DNA of 39,802 nt from Candidatus Poribacteria bacterium (GCA_022825825.1 JAJDWA010000066.1:1-39802); one strand, 5' to 3'; shown: positions 25,992 to 34,544, counted from the first letter of the stretch. The notes: generated by a model not told the origin, from the letters alone. Program-made: numbers and translations.

Positions 25992-26606
25992 CTACTGGTT
26001 AACCGTGGCTTTGAACACAGAATCAACTGCGCCAAAAAGCGTGGATAAATTAGCCAATGCAAAGTCTGTTCTGTTTTGGGTAAAGGTATCACCGATAAGT
26101 CTTCCAAACTGCCATAATGTACCATCAGTGACAATACCGTACACGGATAGGGCTGCGCCATCGTTCACTTTTTCAGCATTTATTTTTTGGGCGGCGACTA
26201 ACTCTGCCAGACATTGCCCCCACCCCTGGTCAAAGTCGTTTTTCTTCGCCTCAACAAGCAGTATCAACGGACTTCCCACAACGGTTTTGCCTAATTCAGA
26301 TTTAGTAGAGATAAAATAATCTGGCGTTCCGTTCAAGATGTCGTCGTAAGTGATGGTTTGCTTTATCCAGAGCGCGTATCGATCAGCATAGGCTTTATAA
26401 CTCTCCTTCAAAACAGGAAAGATAATTGTTTCACACCGTGATGCTTCAGACGCAAAAACGTTGATATGTTCTCGGGTAAATTCAAAGTCTTGCAGGAACG
26501 CCACCGAAGGCGTTGCTGGTTCAGCTTCGACGAAGTCATCTTCTGTGTATGTGACTCTAAATCTTTCTTGCACCTCAGAGATTGTCTTAAAATCGCTAAA
26601 CGCCAT
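25992..26606 (-). CDS. PD-(D/E)XK nuclease-like protein
   Basis: A 204-aa protein with a clear restriction-endonuclease-like core: PD at residues 95-96 (NGTPDYFIS), a strand LILLVEAKK with Glu119-Ala-Lys121, and a following helix GQCLAELVAAQ with Gln131. After this come strands SVYGIVTDGTLWQFGRL, as in type I enzyme N-terminal nuclease domains. No methylase or helicase accompanies it, so it may be a solitary nuclease-fold protein or a remnant of a larger system. It lies between the AbiTii and DUF4926 genes on the same strand. Confidence 0.8.
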   Translation of the reverse strand: MAFSDFKTISEVQERFRVTYTEDDFVEAEPATPSVAFLQDFEFTREHINVFASEASRCETIIFPVLKESYKAYADRYALWIKQTITYDDILNGTPDYFISTKSELGKTVVGSPLILLVEAKKNDFDQGWGQCLAELVAAQKINAEKVNDGAALSVYGIVTDGTLWQFGRLIGDTFTQNRTDFALANLSTLFGAVDSVFKATVNQ

Positions 26607-26632
26607 GATATTATTCTCTATTCAAGTCAGAA

Positions 26633-26848
26633 TTAAGCAGATTTCCGTTTTTCAAAAAGTTCATGCCGGAGTAGCATGAGTTGCGATGCTGGCAATGTTT
26701 CTAAAGCATACGTCCGACCTTTAAGATCGCAAAACTCAACTTCAAATACGTCCGGTTCATATATCTCAACAATAGTACCGACCTGCCCACGATATAATTT
26801 GAGTGTTGGCAAGTCTTCTAAGAGTGCAACGGTATCCAATAGTTTCAT
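26633..26848 (-). CDS. DUF4926 domain protein
   Basis: From the ATG at 26848 this is a 71-aa protein; the frame is open for ten further codons upstream, but MKLLDTVALLEDLP is the usual beginning of the DUF4926 family. The fold is a small SH3-like beta barrel: KLYRGQVGTIVEIYEPDVFEVEFCDLKGRTYALETLPASQL includes the RGQVGTIVE turn. Such proteins commonly sit next to toxin-like or unknown partner genes. Here the neighbours are a PD-(D/E)XK protein downstream and a DUF5615 PIN-like protein upstream. Function is unknown. Confidence 0.8.
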   Translation of the reverse strand: MKLLDTVALLEDLPTLKLYRGQVGTIVEIYEPDVFEVEFCDLKGRTYALETLPASQLMLLRHELFEKRKSA

Positions 26849-26896
26849 TTCAAAATAACTACCATAGAAGCAAAACAATTCACCTTAATGACAAAT

Positions 26897-27217
26897 TTAG
26901 GACTCAACATAAACAATTTCATGAGGTTGAATAACTTGTAACACCTCGCGTAACCGCTGCATCAGGGGAAGTAGAGCATCTAACCTATTCCTATAAGCAA
27001 CAAGCACAACAACTGCAATATCAAAGTGGATAAGGTTCTGTTGATATTCAATGCTTTTATCAGCAGTAAGCCAAACATCAAATTCCTTCTCTGCTATACG
27101 GAGTAAGTCCCCATTTTCTATACCAGCCCAACCCTTTTCCTGAACCGTAAAAACATTATGCCCACACAACTCTCGTTTGAGTTTTTTCGGTAAGCATTCA
27201 TCAATCAGAATATGCAT
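26897..27217 (-). CDS. DUF5615 PIN-like protein (probable toxin of a DUF433/DUF5615 pair)
   Basis: A 106-aa PIN-like protein with the usual beginning HILIDECLPKKLKREL, where Asp6 and Glu7 would be metal ligands, followed by the conserved GWAGIENGDLL and WLTADKSI with the second Asp. PIN folds in toxin-antitoxin systems are ribonucleases of RNA. Its ATG lies 17 bases inside the upstream DUF433 gene, which is the usual arrangement of this pair. The activity is inferred from family membership only. Confidence 0.87.
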   Translation of the reverse strand: MHILIDECLPKKLKRELCGHNVFTVQEKGWAGIENGDLLRIAEKEFDVWLTADKSIEYQQNLIHFDIAVVVLVAYRNRLDALLPLMQRLREVLQVIQPHEIVYVES

Positions 27218-27452
27218 GGGCTTGTATGATTAGCATCTTTTTTGCTAATTCCAACGCTTGCACAGCTTGTGTGCGACTGACGGAAGGGAAATCGTCTAAA
27301 AATTCGTCTAAGTCATCGCCTGCCTCCAAATAGTCAAGGAGATTTTTGATGGGAACACGCGTATTTTTAAAAACAGGCGTGCCACTCATAATCCGCGGAT
27401 TGCAGGTAATGATGTCTTTAAATGCCTGCGTTGTTTGTTTATCAAAATTCAT
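27201..27452 (-). CDS. DUF433 protein (probable antitoxin)
   Basis: The ATG at 27452 is chosen because AGGGAGAA lies just upstream; the longer reading from 27599 overlaps the GIY-YIG-like gene. The 83-aa product contains the DUF433 core ITCNPRIMSGTPVFKNTRVP, then IKNLLDYLEAGDDLDEFLDD and SVSRTQAVQALELAKKML. This family usually carries a helix-turn-helix-like fold and is found directly upstream of DUF5615 PIN-like genes as an antitoxin. The overlap of 17 bases with that gene supports co-translation. Autoregulation is expected but no operator was identified. Confidence 0.88.
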   Translation of the reverse strand: MNFDKQTTQAFKDIITCNPRIMSGTPVFKNTRVPIKNLLDYLEAGDDLDEFLDDFPSVSRTQAVQALELAKKMLIIQAHAYSD

Positions 27453-27480
27453 GTGTGTGTTCTCCCTATAGGATTCGAAA

Positions 27481-27792
27481 CTAAGTGGTGGCTCGCCTTT
27501 TCTTTTTCTCCCATTCTCGCGCATTTTCTCGTGTCGTACGTTTCCCAACTTGGTGAATATGGACATCTTTACCGTACTCTCGCTGGAGCTCTTTTTCACG
27601 TCGGTCTAAGTCATTCGTAAATCCGCTGCGGATGATCTCGTCACCGCGCTTTAGGTGATATTTATAGGTATCACGTTTAGGTTCTACTTGAACTCCTCTT
27701 GCCTCAAGAACTGCCTTGACTGCTCGTTCTATTTTTGATCTTGGGATTTTTCCTCGTTTAGGGGGATATTTAACAATTCTCTGTCTTGGCAT
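27481..27792 (-). CDS. GIY-YIG-like small protein
   Basis: A 103-aa basic protein. The segment YKYHLKRGDEIIRSGFTNDL, then DRREKELQREYG and HIHQVGKRTTRENAREWE, follows the GIY-YIG nuclease layout: a degenerate first motif, RSGFTNDLDRRE with the usual Arg, and a Glu in REWEKK. The YIG part is not canonical (RSGFT), so catalysis is uncertain. A GGAGGTG ribosome site precedes the ATG. It ends 28 bases before the DUF433 start and may share a transcript with the toxin-antitoxin-like pair. Confidence 0.7.
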   Translation of the reverse strand: MPRQRIVKYPPKRGKIPRSKIERAVKAVLEARGVQVEPKRDTYKYHLKRGDEIIRSGFTNDLDRREKELQREYGKDVHIHQVGKRTTRENAREWEKKKRRATT

Positions 27793-27817
27793 TTCTATTC
27801 ACCTCCATAGAACAAGT

Positions 27818-28450
27818 TTATAGTTCGCTATTTGATTGACCATGCAGCCACTCTGCTACAGCAAAAATATAATCATTGAAGTACTTCAGGTCTTCAACCT
27901 CTAAACGAAGTCTCTGAACGACCTGAGGTAAATCGTTCAAAAAACTTTGGTAACGTCTCCAAATAATTCCACCACCTGGAATTGCCTCGCGTTCCGATGC
28001 GGTGCCAAGCCAATTCCGAACAACCCTTACGACTTCTTCAGGATTATTGTTATGCACAAAAATATCTTGACCTGAAATATCTGAAATAAACTTTTGATAC
28101 CGATACGGTTCTGTGTCCATCACAAGACACTTTTTTCTTTCTTGTTCTTCTATACCGAACCTCTTTGCCCCAAGAAAAATTCCCAACTATAAGGGCATAT
28201 TAAACCGAGGTAGTTGTGAGGTCTCATCTAATTCCGTTCTGGATATATCATGAATCCCATAACGGCAATCTTCAATAATGCTATAGATTTTATCAATCCG
28301 AACTTGGCTTGCGTCACCTTCTTCAAGCGCACAACGGGCGATAAAACCGCAATCATGCACAGCAAATATCATTGCATCAAACAAAGGTTTGTAATATGAG
28401 TCAAATGGACAATTGATAAAAACATTGTCATTATAATGGGGTGACTTCAT
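27818..28450 (-). pseudogene. TIR-like/nucleotide-binding-fold gene interrupted by an in-frame amber codon
   Basis: Two frames, 28450-28187 and 28186-27818, are one gene in the same phase, broken by a single TAG at 28189-28187. Together they would give about 210 residues: NVFINCPFD, LFDAMIFAVHDCGFIARCAL, RIDKIYSIIEDCRYGIHDIS, LPRFNMPL, stop, LGIFLGAKRFG, and EPYRYQKFISDISGQDIFVH. In related proteins I recall the junction as NMPLELG, so a Glu codon has become TAG by one base change. The fold resembles TIR-like or nucleoside-deoxyribosyltransferase-like domains. Both halves are otherwise undamaged, so the mutation is recent, a base error, or is read through. The first half alone (87 aa) is unlikely to work. 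Confidence 0.82.
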
Positions 28451-28583
28451 GAATTCCTAATCGGTTTTACCTACGTGGAAACTTTTCAAAAGTACGCTCA
28501 ACTTGTACTTTTAAGTATACCATAAATTTTATGAATTATCAATCTTTGGGGACAGAAATTTAAGATTAGATGAGAGGACATTC

Positions 28584-29855
28584 TCAACCATAAAGCCCTT
28601 GCAGCACCTCAAAATAATTGGGAAACGTCTTACTCACACACTCAGGATCATTAATCCGAATCCCACGCACCTTTAAACCGATAAGGGAAAACGCCATCGC
28701 CACGCGGTGATCGTTATAGGTATCAATCGCTGCAGGGGTAATGAGAGAAGGTGAGATTTCAAGTCCATCTCGGTGTTCAACCACAGGCACACCTAATTTT
28801 CGGAGTTCGGTCACCATCGCGTGAATTCTGTCGGTCTCTTGCCAGCGCGTATGTTCAATGTTTCGGATGGCAACCTTACTATCGGCAAAAGGGGCAATGG
28901 CGGCAAGCGTCAACGCAGTATCCGAAATAGCCTTCATATCCACATCAACACCCTTCAACTGATGCGGGCCTTTTACAGTAATACCCGCATCAGAAACAGA
29001 AACCTGACATCCCATCTGCTCCAAAACATGCACAAATTGGACATCGCCTTGTGCAGAACATGTGGATAAGTGCTTGACGGTGACGCATCCACTTGTGAGT
29101 GCGGCAGCAGCGAAAAAGTAGGACGCACTGGAGGCATCTGGCTCAATGTGGTAAGCACGCGGTTGATACTGCTGTCCACCTGCAATGTGGAAATGTTGAT
29201 AATTATTGTTAATAACTTGTGCATCAAATGCTTCCATAACCGACAATGTAATGTCAATATAGGCTGTTTTGAGATCGCCGACAACCTCGATCTCCATACC
29301 GTTTTTAGCATAAGGTGCGATGAGCATCAACGATGTTAAAAACTGGCTGCTTTTGCTGGCATCCAATTCAGTTTTTCCGCCTTCGAGTCCATCTGCTTGA
29401 ACGATAACGGGGAGGTGTCCGTTATCAAATTGGGAGCGAGCAGAAACACCGAGCTGCATTAAGGCATCAAGTAAATCTGACATAGGACGACTGCGCCGCA
29501 TCGGTTCATCGCCATCAATAACAAATTTACCGTGTCCGAGAGAAACATAACTGATTAGTGAACGCGTTGTTGTGCCTGAGTTGCCTACATAGAGATTTGC
29601 ACCTTGAGCAGGGATATTTCCGCCATTTCCGCTAACATAAAAGGTGGCTTGTTCCCTGTTTTCTGTAATGTGGATACCGAGTTTTCGGAGCGCGTTGCAC
29701 ATATAGTGCGTGTCATCGCTGAAAAGCGCGCCTGTCAATGTTGAGTCTCCGTGTGCAAGTGAGGCAACTAACAGCGCACGATTGGTAAAACTTTTTGAGC
29801 CAGGCACAGCTATCGTAGCGTTAGGTGGGTTGTGAAGTGGTTGTATTTCAATCAT
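28584..29855 (-). CDS. aroA: 3-phosphoshikimate 1-carboxyvinyltransferase (EPSP synthase)
   Basis: The sixth enzyme of the shikimate pathway, joining phosphoenolpyruvate to shikimate-3-phosphate. At 423 aa it has the usual length. Visible active-site motifs are PGSKSFTNRALL (Lys21, Arg26), GNSGTTTRSL (residues 91-100), DGDEPMRRSRP (114-124), the SKSSQFLTSLM stretch, EPDASSASYF, and TYNDHRVAMAFSL near the end. The GNSGTT loop is nearer to class II than to the GNAGTA loop of enteric enzymes. There is no obvious pathway partner next to it; it stands between the defence region and an aldolase-family gene. Confidence 0.96.
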   Translation of the reverse strand: MIEIQPLHNPPNATIAVPGSKSFTNRALLVASLAHGDSTLTGALFSDDTHYMCNALRKLGIHITENREQATFYVSGNGGNIPAQGANLYVGNSGTTTRSLISYVSLGHGKFVIDGDEPMRRSRPMSDLLDALMQLGVSARSQFDNGHLPVIVQADGLEGGKTELDASKSSQFLTSLMLIAPYAKNGMEIEVVGDLKTAYIDITLSVMEAFDAQVINNNYQHFHIAGGQQYQPRAYHIEPDASSASYFFAAAALTSGCVTVKHLSTCSAQGDVQFVHVLEQMGCQVSVSDAGITVKGPHQLKGVDVDMKAISDTALTLAAIAPFADSKVAIRNIEHTRWQETDRIHAMVTELRKLGVPVVEHRDGLEISPSLITPAAIDTYNDHRVAMAFSLIGLKVRGIRINDPECVSKTFPNYFEVLQGLYG

Positions 29856-29893
29856 TTTATGGTAGATTTTAGAATTACTTATATACTCTACCC

Positions 29894-29919
29894 AGCGAGG
29901 TTAGGAAACCTCGCCTACC
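29894..29919. repeat. REP-like palindrome, GAGGTTAGGAAACCTC type
   Basis: AGCGAGGTTAGGAAACCTCGC followed by CTACC, in the gap between aroA and the aldolase-family gene. Same type as 18103-18128 and as the cores of both family B elements. Confidence 0.7.
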
Positions 29920-29951
29920 GAAGAGAAGGTGTCTATTTATTTTACCGTAGT

Positions 29952-30851
29952 TTAGGACAAGAGTCCTAATTCGGTAAGCAATTCTTTTAATTCAGCTTTC
30001 GCTGCATCACTAAGCGGCAACAGCGGACTGGTCGTGTGTGCCTTACAAACACCCAAAATCTCCAGACACGCCTTCATACCGCTTACACCTTGTCCATAAG
30101 TATAGAGTTTGCTGAGCCTAATCATCCATTTTTGGAGTCGGTCTACCTCATCAATATCACGTGCTTTTGCTGCGTTGTAGAGTGCGACAGATTCTTTCGG
30201 TGCAACGTTTGAAATAGAGATAACGCCGCCATTCGCCCCAAATAGCAACGCTGCCCCGATAATAAAATGCGAACCGATGAAGATGGAGAAGTCGTCACGT
30301 TCACCTAACATTGCTAAGAGATGAAGACTATTTATCCAATCAGCGGAACTATCCTTAATACCAATGATATTCTCACAATCATCTGCCAATTGCACAACGA
30401 TATGCGGTTTAATAGCGGTTTTTGCAGTAGACGGGATATTGTAAATTAGCACAGGTAATTCGGTGCTTGCGGCAATTTCCTGATAGAATTGGATGATGTC
30501 TGCGTCATCAGTGGAGGGATAATAGTAACCGGGTGTTGCTGCGACAGCATCAACCCCAAATTGCTGCGCTGTTTCAATGTTTTGGATGACTCGCTGGGTG
30601 CTTGTATCCATCACACAACAGATAATAGGCACGCGTCCTGCGATAGTTTTAGTGGCGATGTCCAACGCACGTTCACGTTCTGCATTTGTCAAAGTCGTAA
30701 ACTCCCCCGAAGAACCTAACAGATAAATGCCGTGAACACCGTTATCAATCAAGCGGTTAAGTTGTTTGATAAACCCGAGTTCATCAACGCGTTCTTTTTC
30801 ATCAAGTGGTGTTACCGTCGGCGAAAAAATACCTTCATATCGGATTTTCAT
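29952..30851 (-). CDS. Dihydrodipicolinate synthase/N-acetylneuraminate lyase family aldolase
   Basis: A 299-aa class I aldolase. The ATG at 30851 is chosen because AAGGGG lies seven bases upstream and the protein then begins with the family-typical MKIRYEGIFSPTVTP; the frame remains open further upstream with no supporting signal. Active-site features are GSSGE (residues 46-50), Tyr137 in LIYNIPS and the Schiff-base Lys166 in IIGIKDSS. The family covers lysine-pathway DapA, sialic-acid lyases and several sugar-acid aldolases. GSSGE instead of GTTGE hints that it may not be DapA itself. The upstream promoter is divergent with the sensor-kinase gene. Confidence 0.9.
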   Translation of the reverse strand: MKIRYEGIFSPTVTPLDEKERVDELGFIKQLNRLIDNGVHGIYLLGSSGEFTTLTNAERERALDIATKTIAGRVPIICCVMDTSTQRVIQNIETAQQFGVDAVAATPGYYYPSTDDADIIQFYQEIAASTELPVLIYNIPSTAKTAIKPHIVVQLADDCENIIGIKDSSADWINSLHLLAMLGERDDFSIFIGSHFIIGAALLFGANGGVISISNVAPKESVALYNAAKARDIDEVDRLQKWMIRLSKLYTYGQGVSGMKACLEILGVCKAHTTSPLLPLSDAAKAELKELLTELGLLS

Positions 30852-30891
30852 TGTTGCCCCTTTCATGTTTGCTATATTTAAGCATAGTTGC

Positions 30892-30920
30892 AGTTTAGCA
30901 AAGCCTAATTTAAATGTCAA
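30892..30920 (-). promoter_or_regulatory. Probable sigma-70 promoter of the aldolase-family gene
   Basis: On the minus strand a perfect TTGACA (30920-30915), a 17-base spacer and TAAACT (30897-30892). It lies about 41 bases upstream of the chosen start codon. Confidence 0.7.
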
Positions 30921-30981
30921 TAAGTTCTCATATATGCTATTATGATAACGGAATCCAAACAACGCCCGGACGAAAAAAGTT

Positions 30982-32772
30982 ATGAATATCCGAACACAAC
31001 TCACGCTTAGCTACATAGGCATCGTACTTCTGGTGCTATTTGCGATGTACTTTTTTCTCGCGGGAACACTTAAAGGCCTGTTAAGTGATCGCATTACCAA
31101 TGAGTTGGAAATTCAGGCTGCGCTTGCCAAAGAATTTCTAATTGAAGAGCTTCCACAAAAGGAAGACTTTACATATCAGGTAATAGATGGGCTTGTTGAT
31201 AGACTTGGAGAAACAGGGAAAGTGCGTTTGACGTTCATAGGTGCGGATGGAACTGTCTGGGGGGATACAGAACGAGATGGTGAATCGCTGATTGCGATGG
31301 ACAACCACTTAACTCGTGAGGAGGTACAAGATGCTCTGAATCTCGGAAGCGGTCTGAGCAAACGTAAAAGCGCGACAACCCAAATAGAATACCGATATTT
31401 AGCAATAACGATGAAACAGAACGAAGACTTAATAGGTTTTTGTCGTGTGGCACTGCCGATGAAAACTGTTAACACGGCACTTGGAAATTTACAGTGGATT
31501 CTGCTGTTTGTGAGTATTGCTGGCTCAATCCTTGCGATTCTGTTCGGTATTTTCGCGACTGGTGCTATTGTCAAACCAATTAGGAAGCTCACTCAGATAA
31601 CGCAATCCGTTGCTTCAGGAGAGGTGACTTCGCCAGTTGAGGTCAATTCTGCTAATGAGTTAGGACAACTCTCACGGAATTTCAACCTCATGACAGACAA
31701 GGTTCAGGAGCAGATTGAAAAGATTTCCGTAGAAAATCAGCGTTTAGAAACTATCTTGAATAACATGAGTGAAGGTGTGTTGTTGGTAAACGGGGCATCC
31801 GAGATCACTTATGCCAATCCAGCCGCGATTGTTATGTTAAACCTTCCTGATATGTATATCGGTAGAGCATTGATTGAAATTAACCGTATTCCTGAACTGC
31901 AGGCGTTACTCAGAGAAGCAGAACAGACAGAGACTGTTGCTTTTTCAGAAATTCGTCTTGGGAATCTGCAGGAGTCGGAAGCGGAGGTAACGGTGGTGCC
32001 TGTTACCGCTGAGAGTGAGTATGTTATCGTTATCCACGATGTGAGTCATGTGCGTCAACTGGAGCGGATTCGCGCGGATTTCGTAGCGAATGTTTCGCAT
32101 GAACTGAGAACACCTTTAACCACAATTCAGGGATATGCTGAAACGCTGCTGAACAACGGTTCTACTAAAAGTAAGAAACGCAAAGAATTCATTGTCAAGA
32201 TACTAAATCACTCTGCTCGCCTCTCACGATTGGTTTCCGATTTACTGGAATTGGCACGGCTTGAATCGGGAGATGTTGAGTTGAAACGTTCGTTGTGCCA
32301 CCTTAATGATTTCCATGAACAGATTTTGGATGTGTTTGAGCCGGTGTTGGAAGAATCAGGAGTGACTTTGCAGTGGGAAATACCTGAAGATTTGCCTCAA
32401 ACGAATGTAGATAGCCAACTTTTCATGCAGGTTTTTGTGAACCTCATTGACAATGCTATTAAATATACACCTGATGGTGGCGTGATTGCTGTTTCGGCAG
32501 AGGTAGTCGAAACAGACTCAGATGCTGCAGATGAAATTGTTGTTCATATAAAAGATACAGGCATCGGTATTCCATTAGAGTCGCAACCCCGCGTTTTTGA
32601 GCGGTTTTACCGTGTTGATGAAGGACGCGCACGGAAAATGGGCGGCACCGGTTTAGGATTGGCAATTACCAAACATATTCTGTTGTGCCATAATGGACGG
32701 ATATGGTTAGAAAGTGAATTAGGGCAAGGCACTGTATTGCATTTTGCGTTACCGGTTGAGAAATCGGATTAA
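30982..32772 (+). CDS. Membrane sensor histidine kinase (PhoR/WalK-like)
   Basis: A 596-aa two-component sensor. Order of parts: transmembrane helix 1 (about residues 8-28), an extracytoplasmic sensor region (about 30-170), helix 2 (about 172-196), a HAMP linker (about 197-248), a PAS domain (about 252-355), the dimerisation domain with phosphorylated His373 in NVSHELRTPL, and the ATPase domain with FVNLIDNAIKYTPDGG, DTGIGIP and GGTGLGLAITKH. The layout resembles phosphate sensor PhoR or WalK. No response regulator is next to it, so it is an orphan in this window. Its last four bases overlap the convergent tenA gene. Confidence 0.93.
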   Translation: MNIRTQLTLSYIGIVLLVLFAMYFFLAGTLKGLLSDRITNELEIQAALAKEFLIEELPQKEDFTYQVIDGLVDRLGETGKVRLTFIGADGTVWGDTERDGESLIAMDNHLTREEVQDALNLGSGLSKRKSATTQIEYRYLAITMKQNEDLIGFCRVALPMKTVNTALGNLQWILLFVSIAGSILAILFGIFATGAIVKPIRKLTQITQSVASGEVTSPVEVNSANELGQLSRNFNLMTDKVQEQIEKISVENQRLETILNNMSEGVLLVNGASEITYANPAAIVMLNLPDMYIGRALIEINRIPELQALLREAEQTETVAFSEIRLGNLQESEAEVTVVPVTAESEYVIVIHDVSHVRQLERIRADFVANVSHELRTPLTTIQGYAETLLNNGSTKSKKRKEFIVKILNHSARLSRLVSDLLELARLESGDVELKRSLCHLNDFHEQILDVFEPVLEESGVTLQWEIPEDLPQTNVDSQLFMQVFVNLIDNAIKYTPDGGVIAVSAEVVETDSDAADEIVVHIKDTGIGIPLESQPRVFERFYRVDEGRARKMGGTGLGLAITKHILLCHNGRIWLESELGQGTVLHFALPVEKSD

Positions 32773-33446
32773 ATCTGCCACGCCTGTTCTGTCCATGCCA
32801 TCTCCCAGAATAGATATTCATAACGACTACTGAGTAGGAAAGTTTTCTGAAGGTGATCTTTTTCAGCGGAGCTGCTATCAGTTGTGATGTTGTTCAGCAA
32901 GTTTCGCAACCATTCACCTAACGCAAGGAATTCAGGAGAAGCATACATATCTATCCATTCCTGATATAGCGGTTCGGGTGAACCTCCCTGTTCGGCGAGG
33001 GTTGTACCGATTTCGGCATACCCCCATTGACACGGAAGCACGCCGGCAATCACATCTGCCAGCGTCCCGATTTGTGCAACCTGAAGCATGTGTCGCGTAT
33101 AGGCGTGTGTTGTCGGTGCCATCGGTGCTGTTTCCATATCAGCGGGAGAGATGCCAAATTTTGCACAATACCCGCGATGTAAATCCATTTCGGTGTTCAA
33201 CGTTTCGTCGAGCAGTTTAGCAAAGAGTGCCATTGTCGCTTCATCGTGTGCTTTGATAACACCATACGCGAATACGCGGCTATAGTCCAATAGGAACAGA
33301 TAATCTTGAATCAGGTAGAACTTGAACTTTTCTTTTGGTAACGTTCCATCCGCCATTCCGCGAACGAAGGGATGCTTAAGGTCTGCTTCCCAGATAGGTG
33401 CAGCGAACTGTCTCAGTTCATCGGTGAATTTGGAATTTTGTGTCAT
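32769..33446 (-). CDS. tenA: TenA family aminopyrimidine aminohydrolase (thiaminase II)
   Basis: A 225-aa all-helical enzyme that hydrolyses the amino group of the degraded thiamine pyrimidine, allowing thiamine salvage. Catalytic and substrate residues match the family: Tyr44-Asp48 region YLIQDYLFLLDYSR, the nucleophile Cys139 in GVLPCQWGYAEIG, and Glu215 in FWEMAWTEQ. There is no other thiamine gene and I saw no THI-box upstream. It converges with the sensor-kinase gene with a four-base 3' overlap, and is divergent from the TIM-barrel gene at 33523. Confidence 0.94.
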   Translation of the reverse strand: MTQNSKFTDELRQFAAPIWEADLKHPFVRGMADGTLPKEKFKFYLIQDYLFLLDYSRVFAYGVIKAHDEATMALFAKLLDETLNTEMDLHRGYCAKFGISPADMETAPMAPTTHAYTRHMLQVAQIGTLADVIAGVLPCQWGYAEIGTTLAEQGGSPEPLYQEWIDMYASPEFLALGEWLRNLLNNITTDSSSAEKDHLQKTFLLSSRYEYLFWEMAWTEQAWQI

Positions 33447-33522
33447 AATGTCTCCTTGAAATGTATTAGGACCTATTTATGGTTTTCTTTATATCATACC
33501 TTAACAGCGCGAGGATGTCAAA

Positions 33523-34431
33523 ATGTTTGAAAGACTTGGGATTGTTACCAATATCTGGGCGAAAGAGATAGAAAATGGTACGCGGTTTGATGATTTGATG
33601 GTGGAATTCGGGGCAAACGGATTTAGAGATATGGAGGTTCGCGAAGGCGATTATCTTCGCAACTCCGAATTCGGAAGTCTCATTAAAAATCTTGAAGAAG
33701 CGATGCTTGATTATACCGATGCAGAATTTAAAACTCTCTGTGATGCTGTGTGGGATAGTGATTTTACAATTGATGGTTTTGATTTGAAAAAAACAAAACA
33801 TGCCGCTCTATTTAAGGAGATTGCTGAGTTTGCCCGAAAAGCAGCAGGATTGACACTAAGCTACGCAATGTCACACCCATGGCTTTTAAAACCAACTAAT
33901 AGTGAGAAAAACACACAAAAGATTGTAATTGCAAAGAAATTGGCATATATGCTGTGTCCTATAAGAGCAAGGTTGCGTCTTGTTGATTTGGATACCGAGG
34001 GTGAGATTGATGAAAGCGCTGCAATCGCTAATCTAAAGCTGTACGCTTCACTTTTGCCAGAATATCCCATGATCTTCGCTGTTGAAAACGCCCGACAGTC
34101 AGCAGTATTGACTTTGAGATTGGCTGTTGCAGGTGGGGCAAAACTCACTTATGACGAAACGAACACATACCTTGCTGATGGGACGACCCTAAATCCGCCA
34201 GAGGAATTCTGGAGCAACGTCAAGATGGACAACCTGACATCAGTGCATTTCAAGCAGAAAGCAGAAGCGGGAGTTTTATCAGAAGTAGGAGAAGGCTATG
34301 TGGATTTTAAGGCTATTAAACAGCAATTTCAGTCGAAAAATTATACTGGTGATCTGTTACTTGAAAATGCGCCGACTACACATTCGTTAACCGATGCATT
34401 AAATAGCCGAGAATATCTACTCGGGTGCTGA
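33523..34431 (+). CDS. TIM-barrel sugar-isomerase/AP-endonuclease-2-like protein
   Basis: A 302-aa protein resembling the xylose-isomerase-like TIM-barrel superfamily. The start MFERLGIVTNIWA, the FGANGFRDMEVREGDYL helix-strand unit, IFAVENARQS (a family-typical glutamate), LTYDETN and LTSVHFKQ (His on a strand) and GDLLLENAP fit. Those carboxylates and His could bind a metal and a sugar or sugar acid. No substrate is suggested by context. The ATG is placed by a GCGAGGATG site 6-8 bases upstream. It is divergent from tenA and followed by a family A repeat element. Confidence 0.8.
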   Translation: MFERLGIVTNIWAKEIENGTRFDDLMVEFGANGFRDMEVREGDYLRNSEFGSLIKNLEEAMLDYTDAEFKTLCDAVWDSDFTIDGFDLKKTKHAALFKEIAEFARKAAGLTLSYAMSHPWLLKPTNSEKNTQKIVIAKKLAYMLCPIRARLRLVDLDTEGEIDESAAIANLKLYASLLPEYPMIFAVENARQSAVLTLRLAVAGGAKLTYDETNTYLADGTTLNPPEEFWSNVKMDNLTSVHFKQKAEAGVLSEVGEGYVDFKAIKQQFQSKNYTGDLLLENAPTTHSLTDALNSREYLLGC

Positions 34432-34500
34432 TTTGGAGGACTTATCAGTGGATTAAGTGGATAAAAACGGGCTTAAATGAGGCATGGGGCACAAAGTTGA

Positions 34501-34544
34501 GTTACGCTATTAACGTCACGACGTTAACGCAGCATGTGCGTAAC
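34501..34544. repeat. Nested palindrome with AACGTC/GACGTT core
   Basis: A perfect inner stem TTAACGTC AC GACGTTAA (34510-34527) is enclosed by the outer arms GTTACGC (34501-34507) and GCGTAAC (34538-34544). It ends 11 bases before the family A element and may be a regulator site or part of the insertion target. Confidence 0.55.

Noticed and set aside
27453..27599. A 49-residue extension of the DUF433 protein
   Set aside because: It overlaps the GIY-YIG-like gene and has basic, low-complexity sequence, whereas AGGGAGAA and an ATG at 27452 give the normal family start.
28584..29855. Reading the GNSGTT loop of AroA as herbicide tolerance
   Set aside because: The loop resembles naturally occurring class II enzymes, but tolerance cannot be judged from this motif alone.
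29952..30851. Naming the aldolase gene dapA
   Set aside because: The GSSGE loop and lack of lysine-pathway neighbours leave the substrate open, so only the family name is used.
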